From assembly GCA_016281935.1 (NCBI GenBank), contig JAEEJN010000099.1, positions 1 through 37,189 on the forward strand: DNA of 37,189 nt, given 5' to 3'. A model generated the notes under the pieces. The model ran no database searches and was not told the origin of the DNA. It saw nothing but the letters and a program-made list of their open reading frames with translations. A program made the position numbers and the translations under genes. Positions 25,341-35,905 of this stretch are shown piece after piece. Position 1 is the stretch's first letter. Every line of letters begins with the position of its first letter. This DNA comes from Bacillota bacterium. Its GTDB lineage: Bacteria; Bacillota; Clostridia; Christensenellales; UMGS416.

Positions 25341-27206
25341 ATGGCCTATGTTTTTGCTTATACAAAATCCGGAGAAGGCTGCTATGACGACAGTAACTAT
25401 CCCGGACATGTAGCCTGGAACTGTGACTGGGAGCACGCCGTGCATTTTGCGCTGTCAAGGGACGGCGTGCGGTTCACGCCGCTCCGGAACAATACGGGCG
25501 TTTTGTTTGCGAAAGGGACCTTTGACGAGGGACCTCATGAGGGTACGACCAAAACCTTGATCGATCCGTGGGCCTTCCGCATGAAGGACGGGACCTTCGT
25601 GATCCTGGCAGTACGCCGCAACCGGAATGCGCCGGATCCCCTGAGCGAGGGAAGCATCATGGTCTTCCGTTCAAATGACCTCGTACGTTTTGAGGAATCA
25701 GGCTTCCTCAAAGTTGCGGAAGGAATGATCCGCCGTCCCCGCTGCAGGCAGGATGGGGACGAATGCCTGGTGGAATGGGAAACTGAGAAAGGTATATTCC
25801 ATGGGAAAACCCGCTGTTTCCGAGAAATCTGGGATGTGGAGAAATCCGATGAGCGTACTCTGTTTGCATGCTCGGACTGCGGGATTCAAGGTGCCGTACC
25901 GGGCAACATAATTGAGATCAGCGAAGAAGAGGCAGATGTCATTGACCGTTATCTCGGTGTGATAGAAAACGTGGGTGTGGCTCCCATGCGAATCGTACTG
26001 AAGCGCGGAGACGAGCTGGATGAGAACCATCTGCCTAAAGCGCTTTGCCTGTACAGCGATGGATCAACGCATGAAAAATCGATCGATTGGGATCATGCCG
26101 AACTGGAAGCCGTCGATACAAAGTCGCCCGGTGAGTATCTGCTGCATGGTACGATCAGAAACAAAGTCTGGCCGTTCCCGATGGAACTGTCTGAGAGGCC
26201 AGGCGCCCCTATGCGCGGAAGAGGCAACATGTCGGATCCGGCCGTTGTGTTTCATGAAGGACGGTATTATCTGACTTCATCCGGCGGGCAGGACATCGTT
26301 CTGAGGACGGCTTCCCGGCTGGAAGATGTGTTTACAGCTGAACCGATTGTCGTCCATCATGTGGCTGACGTGCCCGGTGCTCAGAGAATCGGTACCTGGG
26401 CCGCTGAACTTCATTGGATCGACGGCGTTCCCTGCATCCTGACGGCGCGCTGCCTGGGACCTGTCTCGTCCGTGCAGGCACATGTGCTGTGCTGCCATGG
26501 AGATCCTGCTGATCCTTTGGCCTGGGAAGCGCCGCGTCTGTGCGTGAAACCGAATGGAAAGCCCCTGACAGAAGGCGGCATCTCGCTGGATATGACCTAT
26601 TTCTGCGTTGACGGGGTCCACTATGTGATGTGGTCGGACCGCAAATGGCCCATAGTCGATGGAAAGGACGCTCCCGAACCTGCGGATATCTACATCGCGA
26701 CAATCGATCCCAAATCCCCGTGGCAGGCAACAAGCGAGCCTCAGTGTGTCGTTCGTCCCATGTACGGATGGGACCGCTATGAAACGGAGGTTGACGAAGG
26801 CCCCTATCTTCTTCGTCACGGAGACGACCTGTTCATTACTGTTTCGGGGTCTTCCACGGGGATGGCAGATTTGTATGATCTCGGCCTTCTCCGGGCAAAA
26901 GCCGGGACCAATCTGTTGGATCCTGCGGCATGGGACTGGCTTCCGTATCCCATTCTGACGAAAGAAAGCGTACCCGGTGAATACGGCCCCGGACATAACA
27001 GTTTCGTGAAGGATCATGAAACGGGAGATGACATGATGGTTTATCACGCTGTCCCGCATGATGAAACGGGTAAATCCTTGGGCCGCAAGCCTGCCGTACG
27101 GCGTGTTCACTGGGCTGCGACCGGACTGCCATACCTGGAGATGACGGCAGAGAGAGATCTGAAACCCGAGTTTGCCCGGGTGGCCATGATGCTGACCGTA
27201 GAATGA
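25341..27206 (+). CDS. Glycoside hydrolase family 43 protein with internal Ig-like (Big_4) domain (621 aa)
   Basis: This cytoplasmic-looking glycosidase has two propeller-like parts. The N-terminal part (about 1-205) has YVFAYTKSGEG, HFALSRDGVRF and IDPWAFRMKDGTFVI. A short module (about 212-280) with LCLYSDGSTHEKSIDWD resembles the bacterial Ig-like group 4 domain. The C-terminal part holds the clear GH43 catalytic motifs: MSDPAVVF with Asp299 as likely base, WAAELHW (353-359), and VDEGPYLL with Glu486 as likely acid, then YGPGHNSFVKD. It probably acts on arabinose- or xylose-substituted oligosaccharides; specificity is not readable. GGGAGG lies eight bases before ATG 25341. It has its own promoter with inverted repeats (25271-25308) and terminator (27215), and is divergent from trmO. 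Confidence 0.88.
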   Translation: MAYVFAYTKSGEGCYDDSNYPGHVAWNCDWEHAVHFALSRDGVRFTPLRNNTGVLFAKGTFDEGPHEGTTKTLIDPWAFRMKDGTFVILAVRRNRNAPDPLSEGSIMVFRSNDLVRFEESGFLKVAEGMIRRPRCRQDGDECLVEWETEKGIFHGKTRCFREIWDVEKSDERTLFACSDCGIQGAVPGNIIEISEEEADVIDRYLGVIENVGVAPMRIVLKRGDELDENHLPKALCLYSDGSTHEKSIDWDHAELEAVDTKSPGEYLLHGTIRNKVWPFPMELSERPGAPMRGRGNMSDPAVVFHEGRYYLTSSGGQDIVLRTASRLEDVFTAEPIVVHHVADVPGAQRIGTWAAELHWIDGVPCILTARCLGPVSSVQAHVLCCHGDPADPLAWEAPRLCVKPNGKPLTEGGISLDMTYFCVDGVHYVMWSDRKWPIVDGKDAPEPADIYIATIDPKSPWQATSEPQCVVRPMYGWDRYETEVDEGPYLLRHGDDLFITVSGSSTGMADLYDLGLLRAKAGTNLLDPAAWDWLPYPILTKESVPGEYGPGHNSFVKDHETGDDMMVYHAVPHDETGKSLGRKPAVRRVHWAATGLPYLEMTAERDLKPEFARVAMMLTVE

Positions 27207-27214
27207 TAATGATT

Positions 27215-27250
27215 GTCCCCGAAACTCAGACCTGTTTCGGGGACTGCTAT
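27215..27250 (+). terminator. Terminator of the long GH43 gene
   Basis: A perfect 11-bp stem (27215-27225 with 27234-27244) with an 8-base loop is followed by TGCTATTT. The tail is modest. Confidence 0.7.
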
Positions 27251-27300
27251 TTGTGATCGGATGCATTGTTCTGCTTGCTGAAGTTTTTGAAAATTACCTC

Positions 27301-27329
27301 TTGACTTTTCCAGAAGCGGGGAGTACAAT
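27301..27329 (+). promoter_or_regulatory. Promoter of tRNA-Asn
   Basis: TTGACT (27301-27306), 17 bases, TACAAT (27324-27329), about 18 bases before the mature tRNA. Confidence 0.7.
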
Positions 27330-27347
27330 ATCCATCGTTCCGGATAT

Positions 27348-27422
<75 letters not shown>

Positions 27423-27425
27423 AAG

Positions 27426-27452
27426 CCCCGCACATGATGTGCGGGGTTTTTT
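27426..27452 (+). terminator. Terminator of tRNA-Asn
   Basis: A perfect 8- to 9-bp GC-rich stem (27426-27433 with 27439-27446) is followed by six T residues. Confidence 0.9.
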
Positions 27453-27532
27453 GTGTGCTTATGAACCGATATACGGAACGGCATAGTCCGTTATCCATTT
27501 CAGTGGATCAGAAAAACTTTTCAAAAAAAGTA

Positions 27533-27561
27533 TTGACAAAACAATGAGCGATGTGTATAGT
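27533..27561 (+). promoter_or_regulatory. SigA promoter of the hrcA heat-shock operon
   Basis: A perfect TTGACA (27533-27538), 17 bases, TATAGT (27556-27561). Transcription would start at the left edge of the CIRCE element. Confidence 0.85.
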
Positions 27562-27569
27562 ACAAAGTG

Positions 27570-27596
27570 TTAGCACTCATCTGCAGAGAGTGCTAA
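27570..27596 (+). promoter_or_regulatory. CIRCE operator (HrcA binding site)
   Basis: TTAGCACTC (27570-27578), 9 bases, GAGTGCTAA (27588-27596): a perfect CIRCE palindrome. HrcA bound here represses the operon until heat or unfolded protein titrates GroEL. It lies in the 5' untranslated region, 20 bases before the hrcA ATG. Confidence 0.98.
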
Positions 27597-27616
27597 CAAC
27601 AAAAGGAGGGGGAAGC

Positions 27617-28678
27617 ATGGACCTCAATGAACGCAAAAGGCGGATCCTGAAAGCGATCGTCGACGACTATGTGGCTACGGCTCAGCCGGTCGGGTCCAGA
27701 ACTCTTTCCCGCCGGTATGTGCAGGATCTTTCATCCGCAACGCTCCGTAATGAAATGAGTGATCTGGAGGAGATGGGCCTGCTGATCCAACCGCATACAT
27801 CCGCCGGGCGCGTACCGAGCAATCTCGCTTACCGAGTCTACGTGGATGAACTGATGGAAGGAACCTCCCTTCCGGAACAGGAACGCAGAGCCATACAGGA
27901 TCTTGCAGATGGTTCCTGGGAGACCGAAGAACTCATGCACCAGGCTGCCAGCCTGATGAGCGATCTGACCCACTATACGGCGATGGTCCTGGCTCCCCAG
28001 ATGAGGAGAGCAAGACTGCGCAGGATCCAGCTTGTGCTGCTGGATCGCGGATCAGCGCTGGTCGTTCTGGTGACTGATACAGCTGTCGTAAAGGACAAGA
28101 TCATTCGGATTCCAGAAGAGATGACGGAAGAGCACCTTCTGGCGGTGTCGCGGATCCTGACTGAACGCTTTGCCGGGCATGCGCTTACGGATATCAATCT
28201 TGCGGCAGCGCAGGAGTTGCGTCAGGAACGAAACCGTTACAGTTCTTTCTTTGACGAATTGTCACGGGCTCTGGAGGACTCCGTAGTCCAGGCCGATCAG
28301 GGAGACCTGATTATGGAAGGAACGGTCAACATCTTTCAGCATCCCGAATACTGGGATATGGAGAGGGCGAGAGACTTCCTGCAGATGATGGAGTCTCATG
28401 AACGCTTCTACCGGCTGATGAGCAAGCGGACCCACCGCGATCTCTCTGTGACCATAGGAGGAGAGAACGGAGATGCGGACCTCAAGGATTATTCGGTCAT
28501 CACGGCAGGGTACCGAGTTGCCAATCGCACGATGGGCACTCTTGGGGTGATCGGACCTGTGCGTATGGATTATGCGCACGTCATCGGAATAATGAACCAG
28601 GTCGGACGTTCTCTGAATACCGCTTTGGCAGCGGCGCAGGGACGTAAGCACCCGGATAAGGAGCAGAAGAATGACTAA
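27617..28678 (+). CDS. hrcA: Heat-inducible transcriptional repressor HrcA
   Basis: This 353-residue repressor binds CIRCE at 27570-27596 and so controls its own operon. The N-terminal winged helix (about 1-75) has LNERKRRILKAIVDDYV, AQPVGSRTLSR and SSATLRNEMSDLEEMGLL. The GAF-like and dimerisation parts follow, ending with the typical GTLGVIGPVRMDYA block. Family knowledge: HrcA needs GroEL to fold into active form, giving the heat-shock feedback. The start at ATG 27617 has GGAGGGGG upstream; an in-frame upstream start at 27551 would overlap the promoter and operator and is rejected. It overlaps grpE by eight bases. Confidence 0.97.
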   Translation: MDLNERKRRILKAIVDDYVATAQPVGSRTLSRRYVQDLSSATLRNEMSDLEEMGLLIQPHTSAGRVPSNLAYRVYVDELMEGTSLPEQERRAIQDLADGSWETEELMHQAASLMSDLTHYTAMVLAPQMRRARLRRIQLVLLDRGSALVVLVTDTAVVKDKIIRIPEEMTEEHLLAVSRILTERFAGHALTDINLAAAQELRQERNRYSSFFDELSRALEDSVVQADQGDLIMEGTVNIFQHPEYWDMERARDFLQMMESHERFYRLMSKRTHRDLSVTIGGENGDADLKDYSVITAGYRVANRTMGTLGVIGPVRMDYAHVIGIMNQVGRSLNTALAAAQGRKHPDKEQKND

Positions 28679-29234
28679 AAAGAAAAAAGCGGCTGAAGAG
28701 GCGGAAGAGATCCTGAAGGAGCAGGAGCCTGTTCCGCAGGAAGAACCGGAGACTGAAGAGCCAACCGGAGAATCGGAAGCCGCAGAACCCGAAAGGGATC
28801 CGATCGCGGAAGCAGAAGCGAAAGCTGCTGAATATCTGTCTCATGCCCAGAGACTTCAGGCAGAATTCGACAACTACCGCAAGCGCAACGTGTCGGCGAT
28901 GGCGGATTCAAGGGATGAAGGAACGCGTCAGGCACTTGCCGCGATGCTGCCTGTCCTGGACAATCTGGAAAGAGCCCTTGCCGCGGAGGCGGAGGATACT
29001 CCGTTCAAGCAGGGCGTCGATATGATCCTGCGCCAGATGCAGGATGCCATGGCCGGATTGGGACTGGAAGCAGTCGATACGGGTATCCCCTTCGATCCCA
29101 ACGTTCATCACGCGGTGATGCAGTGCGAGGCGGATGATGAACATCCTGCAGGCACGATCGTCAACGTGTTTCAAAAAGGCTATACTGCCCGTGGGCGCGT
29201 GATCCGCGCCGCTATGGTGCAGGTGGCCCAATAA
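28671..29234 (+). CDS. grpE: Nucleotide exchange factor GrpE
   Basis: This 187-residue homodimeric co-chaperone releases ADP from DnaK. The first 45 residues are Glu/Lys rich and probably disordered. A coiled coil (about 45-95, with AEFDNYRKRN as the family signature) follows, and the beta-wing domain (about 125-187) contains FDPNVHHAVMQ and VFQKGYTARGRVIRAAMVQV. The length is typical. The ATG overlaps the end of hrcA, which carries AAGGAGCAGAAG as ribosome binding site, and dnaK follows after 32 bases. Confidence 0.97.
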   Translation: MTKKKKAAEEAEEILKEQEPVPQEEPETEEPTGESEAAEPERDPIAEAEAKAAEYLSHAQRLQAEFDNYRKRNVSAMADSRDEGTRQALAAMLPVLDNLERALAAEAEDTPFKQGVDMILRQMQDAMAGLGLEAVDTGIPFDPNVHHAVMQCEADDEHPAGTIVNVFQKGYTARGRVIRAAMVQVAQ

Positions 29235-29263
29235 ATCAAAAATCCATTTTCAGGAGGATATAA

Positions 29264-31126
<1,863 letters not shown>

Positions 31127-31139
31127 CCGACGGAATAAG

Positions 31140-31166
31140 AAAAGGGGCGAACGCTTCGCCCCTTTT
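31140..31166 (+). terminator. Partial terminator / attenuating hairpin between dnaK and dnaJ
   Basis: A perfect 12-bp stem (31140-31151 with 31155-31166) with a CGC loop ends in TTTT. Since dnaJ and four more genes follow without a visible promoter, it probably terminates only a fraction of transcripts or protects the dnaK mRNA 3' end. Confidence 0.7.
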
Positions 31167-31206
31167 CGGAATTCCTGATCTTCTTCGATAGGAAGGAAAG
31201 AAGACA

Positions 31207-32349
31207 TTGGCGGATAAAAGAGATTATTATGAGGTGCTGGGCGTAGGGCGGAACGCCACGGACGATGAAATCAAAAAAGCGTACCGGACCCTGGCCAAAA
31301 AGTACCATCCCGACCTGCATCCGGGCGACGCAGAGGCTGAAGCCAAATTCAAAGAGGCGGGAGAAGCATATGAGGTACTGAGCGACGCGCAGAAACGGGC
31401 CGCTTACGATACTTATGGCTTTGACGGACCTCAGGCAGGCGGAGGCTATTCCGGCGGCGGATTCTCCGGCGGCTTCGACGTGGGTGATATCTTCGAATCC
31501 TTCTTCGGCGGTGATATCTTCGGCGGCGGGCGCAGAACACGCAACGGTCCCCGCGAGGGAAGCAGTCTGGAATACCGCCTTACGATCGAGTTTGAGGAAG
31601 CGGTGTTCGGCGTGAAAAAGGACATCCGTGTGACTCGCGAGGAAGTCTGCCCTGACTGTCATGGGAGCGGTTCCAAGAGCAGCCGCGGCAAACAGACATG
31701 CCCGGACTGCGGAGGCCGCGGGACTGTGACGCAGGTCACCAATACGCCTCTGGGACGCATCCAGAGTTCAAGACCCTGCCCACGATGCGGAGGCTCAGGC
31801 TCTGTCGTGACGGATCCATGCCCTTCCTGCATGGGAAGCGGCCGGAAGAGATGCAACCGGACGATCACCGTGAATATCCCGGCGGGTATTGACAACGGTG
31901 AAAGGATCGTACTGCGCGGACAGGGCGAAGCCGGCTACAACGGAGGCCCGGACGGCAACCTGTATATTTCAATCAGCGTGAAACCTCATCGTTTCTATCA
32001 GCGGGACGGGGAAAATATCCGTTGCGAGATTCCTCTTACCATGACACAGGCGGCTTTGGGCTGTACGATCGACATCCCTACGCTTTACGGCAAGGTCTCC
32101 TATACGGTACCTGAAGGTACACAGCCGGGCACTGTATTCAGACTGCGCGGAAGCGGTGTACAGCTTCCCAACGCCAGAAGCCGCGGCGATATGTTTGTTA
32201 CGGTCAAGGTTGAGATCCCGCGAAAGCTGACGGATGCACAGAAGAAGCTGCTGAAGGATTTCGAATCCGGAGCGACCGGGAAGGAATATCAGGAAAACAA
32301 GAGTTTCCGAGACCGTATCCGGGATTGGTTCACGGAGGATAAGACATGA
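31207..32349 (+). CDS. dnaJ: Chaperone DnaJ (Hsp40)
   Basis: This 380-residue co-chaperone stimulates the DnaK ATPase and delivers substrates. The J domain (1-70) has HPD at 34-36. The Gly/Phe-rich region is about 74-110. The zinc-binding domain has four CxxCxGxG repeats, with cysteines 148/151, 165/168, 191/194 and 205/208. C-terminal substrate domains follow. The start codon is TTG at 31207, as the J-domain sequence begins right there; the upstream purine-rich AGGAAGGAAAG serves as binding site. Its TGA overlaps the prmA ATG (ATGA), so the genes are coupled. Confidence 0.97.
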   Translation: MADKRDYYEVLGVGRNATDDEIKKAYRTLAKKYHPDLHPGDAEAEAKFKEAGEAYEVLSDAQKRAAYDTYGFDGPQAGGGYSGGGFSGGFDVGDIFESFFGGDIFGGGRRTRNGPREGSSLEYRLTIEFEEAVFGVKKDIRVTREEVCPDCHGSGSKSSRGKQTCPDCGGRGTVTQVTNTPLGRIQSSRPCPRCGGSGSVVTDPCPSCMGSGRKRCNRTITVNIPAGIDNGERIVLRGQGEAGYNGGPDGNLYISISVKPHRFYQRDGENIRCEIPLTMTQAALGCTIDIPTLYGKVSYTVPEGTQPGTVFRLRGSGVQLPNARSRGDMFVTVKVEIPRKLTDAQKKLLKDFESGATGKEYQENKSFRDRIRDWFTEDKT

Positions 32350-33326
32350 ATTACCTGACGGTAACTATTCCGACGACGCAGGAAGGCCTCGAGGTCGTCT
32401 ATGCAGCACTGGACGCACTGGGCATCACTCAGGTTTCTGTCGTGGATGACGCAGAAGAGATTAAGAGAGATCTCGAAGCACAGGCCAAATACTGGGATTA
32501 TGCGGACGTGGATGAACTGCTGACGGGTCACGAAGGCCCCGCACTGCAGATCTGGCTTGCAGACGATGCCGCAGGCGCAGCGCAACTGGAGGCCGTTCGT
32601 GAGAAGATGAAGGAACTCAAGGCAATGGATCTTGGCGTCGACCTTGGATCCCTTGCCTGTCATACATCCAAACAGGCTGATTCTGAATGGATCGACGAAT
32701 GGAAGAAATACTTCCGCCCTGTTCCCGTAGGCGAGAGGTTCTGTATCCTTCCTACCTGGGAGGAAATGCCTGAAGCTTATGCGGACCGCATTCCCCTGAA
32801 ACTCCACAACGGCAATATTTTCGGAACCGGACAGCATCAGACAAGCCAGCTTTGTCTGGAACTCATGGAGAAGACCGTGCATCCCGGTGACAGAGTGCTG
32901 GATCTGGGCTGCGGCTCGGGTATCCTCACGATCGGGGCTCTTCATCTCGGCGCAGCACAGGCTGTTGCCGTAGATGTGGACAGCAAGGCGTTGACGATCG
33001 TACCCGAACACATGGAAGTGAACGGGCAGGATCCGGCTCTTTGCAGAGTTCTTGTGGGCGATGCCGTAGAAGACGAAGAGATCCGGCAGAAGATCGGCAC
33101 CGGGTTCGATATGGTCATGGTCAATATCGTGGCGGATGTGATCCTAGGCATCATACCGACGCTGCCGGGATACCTGAAGTCTCACGGACTCGCTGTTTTT
33201 TCCGGCATCATCGAGGTTCGGGAAGCTGAAGTGCGGGAAAAGCTTGAGTCTTATGGATTCAAAGTGCTGGAGAGACGGACCAAACAGGACTGGGTAGGCC
33301 TTTTGGCGCGAGGTCCCGAAGAGTGA
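32346..33326 (+). CDS. prmA: Ribosomal protein L11 methyltransferase
   Basis: This 326-residue SAM-dependent enzyme trimethylates ribosomal protein L11. The N-terminal L11-recognition domain (about 1-100) begins [20 protein letters not shown]. The methyltransferase domain has [15 protein letters not shown] (a conserved PrmA block), [17 protein letters not shown] for SAM binding, [10 protein letters not shown], and NIVADVILG as the active-site motif. It is a normal member of extended heat-shock operons in Clostridia. Both its start and its end overlap neighbours by four bases, indicating coupled translation. Confidence 0.95.
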   Translation: MNYLTVTIPTTQEGLEVVYAALDALGITQVSVVDDAEEIKRDLEAQAKYWDYADVDELLTGHEGPALQIWLADDAAGAAQLEAVREKMKELKAMDLGVDLGSLACHTSKQADSEWIDEWKKYFRPVPVGERFCILPTWEEMPEAYADRIPLKLHNGNIFGTGQHQTSQLCLELMEKTVHPGDRVLDLGCGSGILTIGALHLGAAQAVAVDVDSKALTIVPEHMEVNGQDPALCRVLVGDAVEDEEIRQKIGTGFDMVMVNIVADVILGIIPTLPGYLKSHGLAVFSGIIEVREAEVREKLESYGFKVLERRTKQDWVGLLARGPEE

Positions 33327-34639
33327 GAACTCTGGCTGGTAAAAAGGTCTGGGCGCATACTCTGGGCTGTCGCCTCAATCAGTATGACACGGATGCCATG
33401 GTTGAGATGCTGGAGTGCGAAGGCTGCATTACGGTACAGGATCCTGAAGACGCGGATATTGTTCTCATCAACACCTGTACGGTCACTGCGGAAGCGGACA
33501 GGAAGAGCCGTCAGATGCTGCGCCGGTACGGAGGCCCCGGGAAGATCGTCGTAGCAGCAGGTTGCCTGGCTCAGAGAGCAGGGGAGACATTGGCGGAGAT
33601 ACCGGGCGTCGGAGTCGTCATCGGTACTTCATCCCGTATGGAACTGAAGGAAAAACTGCTGGCATATCTGAAATCGGACACACCGCAGACAGATATACCC
33701 GTATTTACCCGAAAGGAATCATACGAGACGATGCGCGTGAGCCATGCGTCAGAGCATATCCGAATGAATCTGAAGGTCCAGGAAGGGTGCGACCGTTTCT
33801 GCACTTATTGTATCATTCCCTATGTTCGCGGGGGACTGCGCAGCCGACCGCTGAAAGATGCTGTGCAGGAAGCAGAGACCCTCGCGGCGTCCGGTGTTCC
33901 TGAACTCGTGCTTACGGGCATTCACCTGGCTTCCTATGGGAAAGACTGGGGCGGTTCTCCTGGCTTGATGGATCTTCTGGAAGCCCTGGATCAGGTGCCT
34001 GGACTTATGCGTATCCGAATGGGCTCTCTGGAACCTTCACTTCTGTCTGAGCCGTTCTGTGATCGGCTGGCACATCTGAAGCATGTGTGTCCTCATGTCC
34101 ATATCTCTCTTCAGTCCGGATGCGATGCGACACTGAAACGGATGAACCGCCGTTATACGACGGAGGCATTCCGCGGATATGTGCAGAATGTGAGAAACGC
34201 GATCCCGGATGTGACCGTTTCTACTGATATGATTGTAGGTTTTCCCGGTGAAACAGAGTCGGATTTCGAAACAAGCCTCTCCTTTGCGCGTGAGATCGCT
34301 TTCGATACGATCCATGTGTTTCCCTTTTCACCTCGAAGCGGTACGCCTGCAGCACGTATGGACGGTATGGTTCCGAAAAAGGAAAAGCTCCGCAGAGCGC
34401 ATTTGTTGAGTGAAGAGGCGGGAAGACTGGAAAAACAGTCTTTACAACGGCGCATAGGTCTTGTACTTCCCGTCCTGATTGAAGAGATCGGAGACGACGG
34501 ATTGGGCCGGGGGTTTTCTCCCGAATATCTTCATGTGAGCTGCCCTGCCGGTAAAGATGACATCGGCAGGATCGTTTCCGCCGAAATTTGTGCGGCGGAA
34601 AACCATGGACTTGTGGGGCGCTGCCCCGGAAAGGAATAA
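33323..34639 (+). CDS. mtaB: tRNA t6A37 C2-methylthiotransferase MtaB
   Basis: This 438-residue radical-SAM enzyme adds a methylthio group to C2 of t6A37 in ANN-decoding tRNAs, giving ms2t6A. The N-terminal domain holds a second iron-sulfur cluster bound by Cys16 (LGCRLNQ), Cys52 (NTCTV) and Cys81 (AGCLAQR). The radical-SAM cluster cysteines are 156, 160 and 163 in EGCDRFCTYCIIPYVRG. A C-terminal TRAM domain binds tRNA. NTCTVTAEADRKSRQ and the TGIHLASYG block place it with MtaB (YqeV) rather than MiaB or RimO. It starts with GTG at 33323 overlapping the prmA stop (GTGA). The HIT gene follows after two bases. Confidence 0.93.
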   Translation: MRTLAGKKVWAHTLGCRLNQYDTDAMVEMLECEGCITVQDPEDADIVLINTCTVTAEADRKSRQMLRRYGGPGKIVVAAGCLAQRAGETLAEIPGVGVVIGTSSRMELKEKLLAYLKSDTPQTDIPVFTRKESYETMRVSHASEHIRMNLKVQEGCDRFCTYCIIPYVRGGLRSRPLKDAVQEAETLAASGVPELVLTGIHLASYGKDWGGSPGLMDLLEALDQVPGLMRIRMGSLEPSLLSEPFCDRLAHLKHVCPHVHISLQSGCDATLKRMNRRYTTEAFRGYVQNVRNAIPDVTVSTDMIVGFPGETESDFETSLSFAREIAFDTIHVFPFSPRSGTPAARMDGMVPKKEKLRRAHLLSEEAGRLEKQSLQRRIGLVLPVLIEEIGDDGLGRGFSPEYLHVSCPAGKDDIGRIVSAEICAAENHGLVGRCPGKE

Positions 34640-34641
34640 CA

Positions 34642-34986
34642 ATGGACTGCATCTTCTGTGCGATCAGGGACGGTGAGATACCCTCTCCGAAACTGGTTGA
34701 AAATGAATTCTGTTATGTGATCCGGGACATCAATCCCCAGGCAGCCGTTCATCTCCTTGTTATCGCGAAGCCCCATGTGGCAAACATCGCGGAAGCTGTG
34801 GATGAGTGCCCTGAGCTCGTGAGTGGAATGCTGAAGACGGCTGTGGAATGCGCAAGGCAGGAGGGATTGGAAGAAGGCGGATACCGCCTTGTGACGAATC
34901 TGGGAGAGAATGGATGCCAGAGCGTGAAGCATCTGCATATCCATGTTCTCGGAGGGGAAAAACTGACCGAAAATATTGGAAAATAA
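34642..34986 (+). CDS. HIT family nucleotide-binding hydrolase (HINT type)
   Basis: This 114-residue histidine-triad protein begins DCIFCAIRDGEIPS and ends with the triad HLHIHVLGG. Hint-type enzymes hydrolyse AMP bound to lysine or other adenylated small molecules. CIFC at the N-terminus is the usual zinc motif of this group. The ATG at 34642 follows AAAGGA and lies two bases after mtaB; an in-frame ATG at 34588 inside mtaB is rejected. It is the last gene of the heat-shock operon. No terminator follows: the infC promoter starts four bases after its stop. Confidence 0.93.
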   Translation: MDCIFCAIRDGEIPSPKLVENEFCYVIRDINPQAAVHLLVIAKPHVANIAEAVDECPELVSGMLKTAVECARQEGLEEGGYRLVTNLGENGCQSVKHLHIHVLGGEKLTENIGK

Positions 34987-34989
34987 CGC

Positions 34990-35018
34990 TTGACACGGGG
35001 AAACTGAACAGATATAAT
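34990..35018 (+). promoter_or_regulatory. Promoter of infC-rpmI-rplT
   Basis: Perfect TTGACA (34990-34995), 17 bases, perfect TATAAT (35013-35018): the strongest promoter in the window, as expected for a translation-machinery operon. Confidence 0.93.
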
Positions 35019-35024
35019 ATTCGG

Positions 35025-35121
35025 GTAAGCAGAAGTCTCCCTTCTCACCTTGCGATAATCAGGTTGTAAGGTTCGTATGTTCGACATGCACGGGTAGACT
35101 TTTGTCTGCCCGTATTTTTAT
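35025..35121 (+). promoter_or_regulatory. Attenuator leader of infC-rpmI-rplT (probable L20-type autoregulatory leader)
   Basis: The leader can fold into a stem 35046-35050 with 35068-35072, a hairpin 35075-35080 with 35084-35089, and a terminator 35090-35099 with 35104-35113 followed by ATTTTTAT. The infC ribosome binding site comes right after. In Bacillota this operon is known to be controlled by L20 binding its leader and promoting termination. I infer the same here; I cannot align the L20 binding site without a covariance model. Confidence 0.7.
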
Positions 35122-35140
35122 ATTCCGGAGGTGTTTTCTC

Positions 35141-35656
35141 ATTAAAAGCGAGCTTATGATCAACGACGAAATCCAGGCCGAGGAAGTCCGTCTGGTCGGT
35201 GCCGATGGTGAAAAACTGGGTATTGTATCTCTGGAACAGGCACTGCAGCAAGCTGAGGAAGCTGATCTCGATCTGGTCCTGATCGCTCCCAACGGACAGC
35301 CGCCTGTCTGCCGCATCATGGATTACAGCAAGTACCGCTTTGAGATGAACAAGCGGGAAAAGGAAGCTCGCCGCAATCAGAAAACCATTACCATCAAGGA
35401 AGTTCGCTTCTCCCCGGTGATCGAGGAACATGACCTGAACGTTCGAATCAAGAACGCCCGCAAGTTCCTTTCGGAGGAAGACAACAAGGTCAAGGTCTCC
35501 GTCCATTTCCGTGGTCGCCAGATGGCTCATACGGAAATCGGCTATGAGATCCTGAACCGAGTGGCCGCCGAACTGGAAGATCTGGCCGTGGTCGAACGCA
35601 AACCCCTGATGGAAGGCCGTAATATGACAATGCTTCTGGGGCCGAAGAAGAAATAG
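35141..35656 (+). CDS. infC: Translation initiation factor IF-3
   Basis: This 171-residue factor keeps the 30S subunit free and checks the start codon and initiator tRNA. It has the normal two-domain form: the N-domain (MINDEIQAEEVRLVG to about residue 80) contains IMDYSKYRFEMNKREKE, and the C-domain contains VRFSPVIEEHDLNVRIKNARKFL. The start codon is ATT at 35141, with GGAGGTG exactly seven bases upstream. The first ATG, 35156, would be 22 bases away. ATT is the classic infC start that lets IF-3 repress its own translation by rejecting non-canonical codons. The frame upstream of 35141 lies in the leader terminator and is not coding. Confidence 0.97.
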   Translation: MKSELMINDEIQAEEVRLVGADGEKLGIVSLEQALQQAEEADLDLVLIAPNGQPPVCRIMDYSKYRFEMNKREKEARRNQKTITIKEVRFSPVIEEHDLNVRIKNARKFLSEEDNKVKVSVHFRGRQMAHTEIGYEILNRVAAELEDLAVVERKPLMEGRNMTMLLGPKKK

Positions 35657-35685
35657 CCCCAAACCAAAGAGAGGAGACGACATTC

Positions 35686-35880
35686 ATGCCGAAACAGAAA
35701 ACCAGCAGTTCCGCCAAGAAGCGGTTCAAGATGACCGGCGCCGGCCTCATCAAGCGCGCCAAAGCTTATAAGAACCATAAGCTTAACGGCAAGACCCGTA
35801 AGACCAAGCGTAACCTGCGCCACGGCGGCTATGTCAGCACGCAGGAGTCCAAGACCATCGCTACGCTGATCCAGGGCTAA
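35686..35880 (+). CDS. rpmI: Ribosomal protein L35
   Basis: This 64-residue, very basic large-subunit protein begins PKQKTSSSAKKRFKMTGAG and contains AKAYKNHKLNGKTRKTKRNL. Length and sequence are fully typical. GAGGAG precedes the ATG, and the gene sits between infC and rplT in the conserved order. Confidence 0.98.
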   Translation: MPKQKTSSSAKKRFKMTGAGLIKRAKAYKNHKLNGKTRKTKRNLRHGGYVSTQESKTIATLIQG

Positions 35881-35905
35881 TACGCAGAGATAAGGAGAAA
35901 AGAAA

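Noticed and set aside
27473-27508. Two small hairpins between the tRNA terminator and the hrcA promoter
   Set aside because: Stems are only 5 bp and lack T-tails; no evidence for an RNA gene or terminator.
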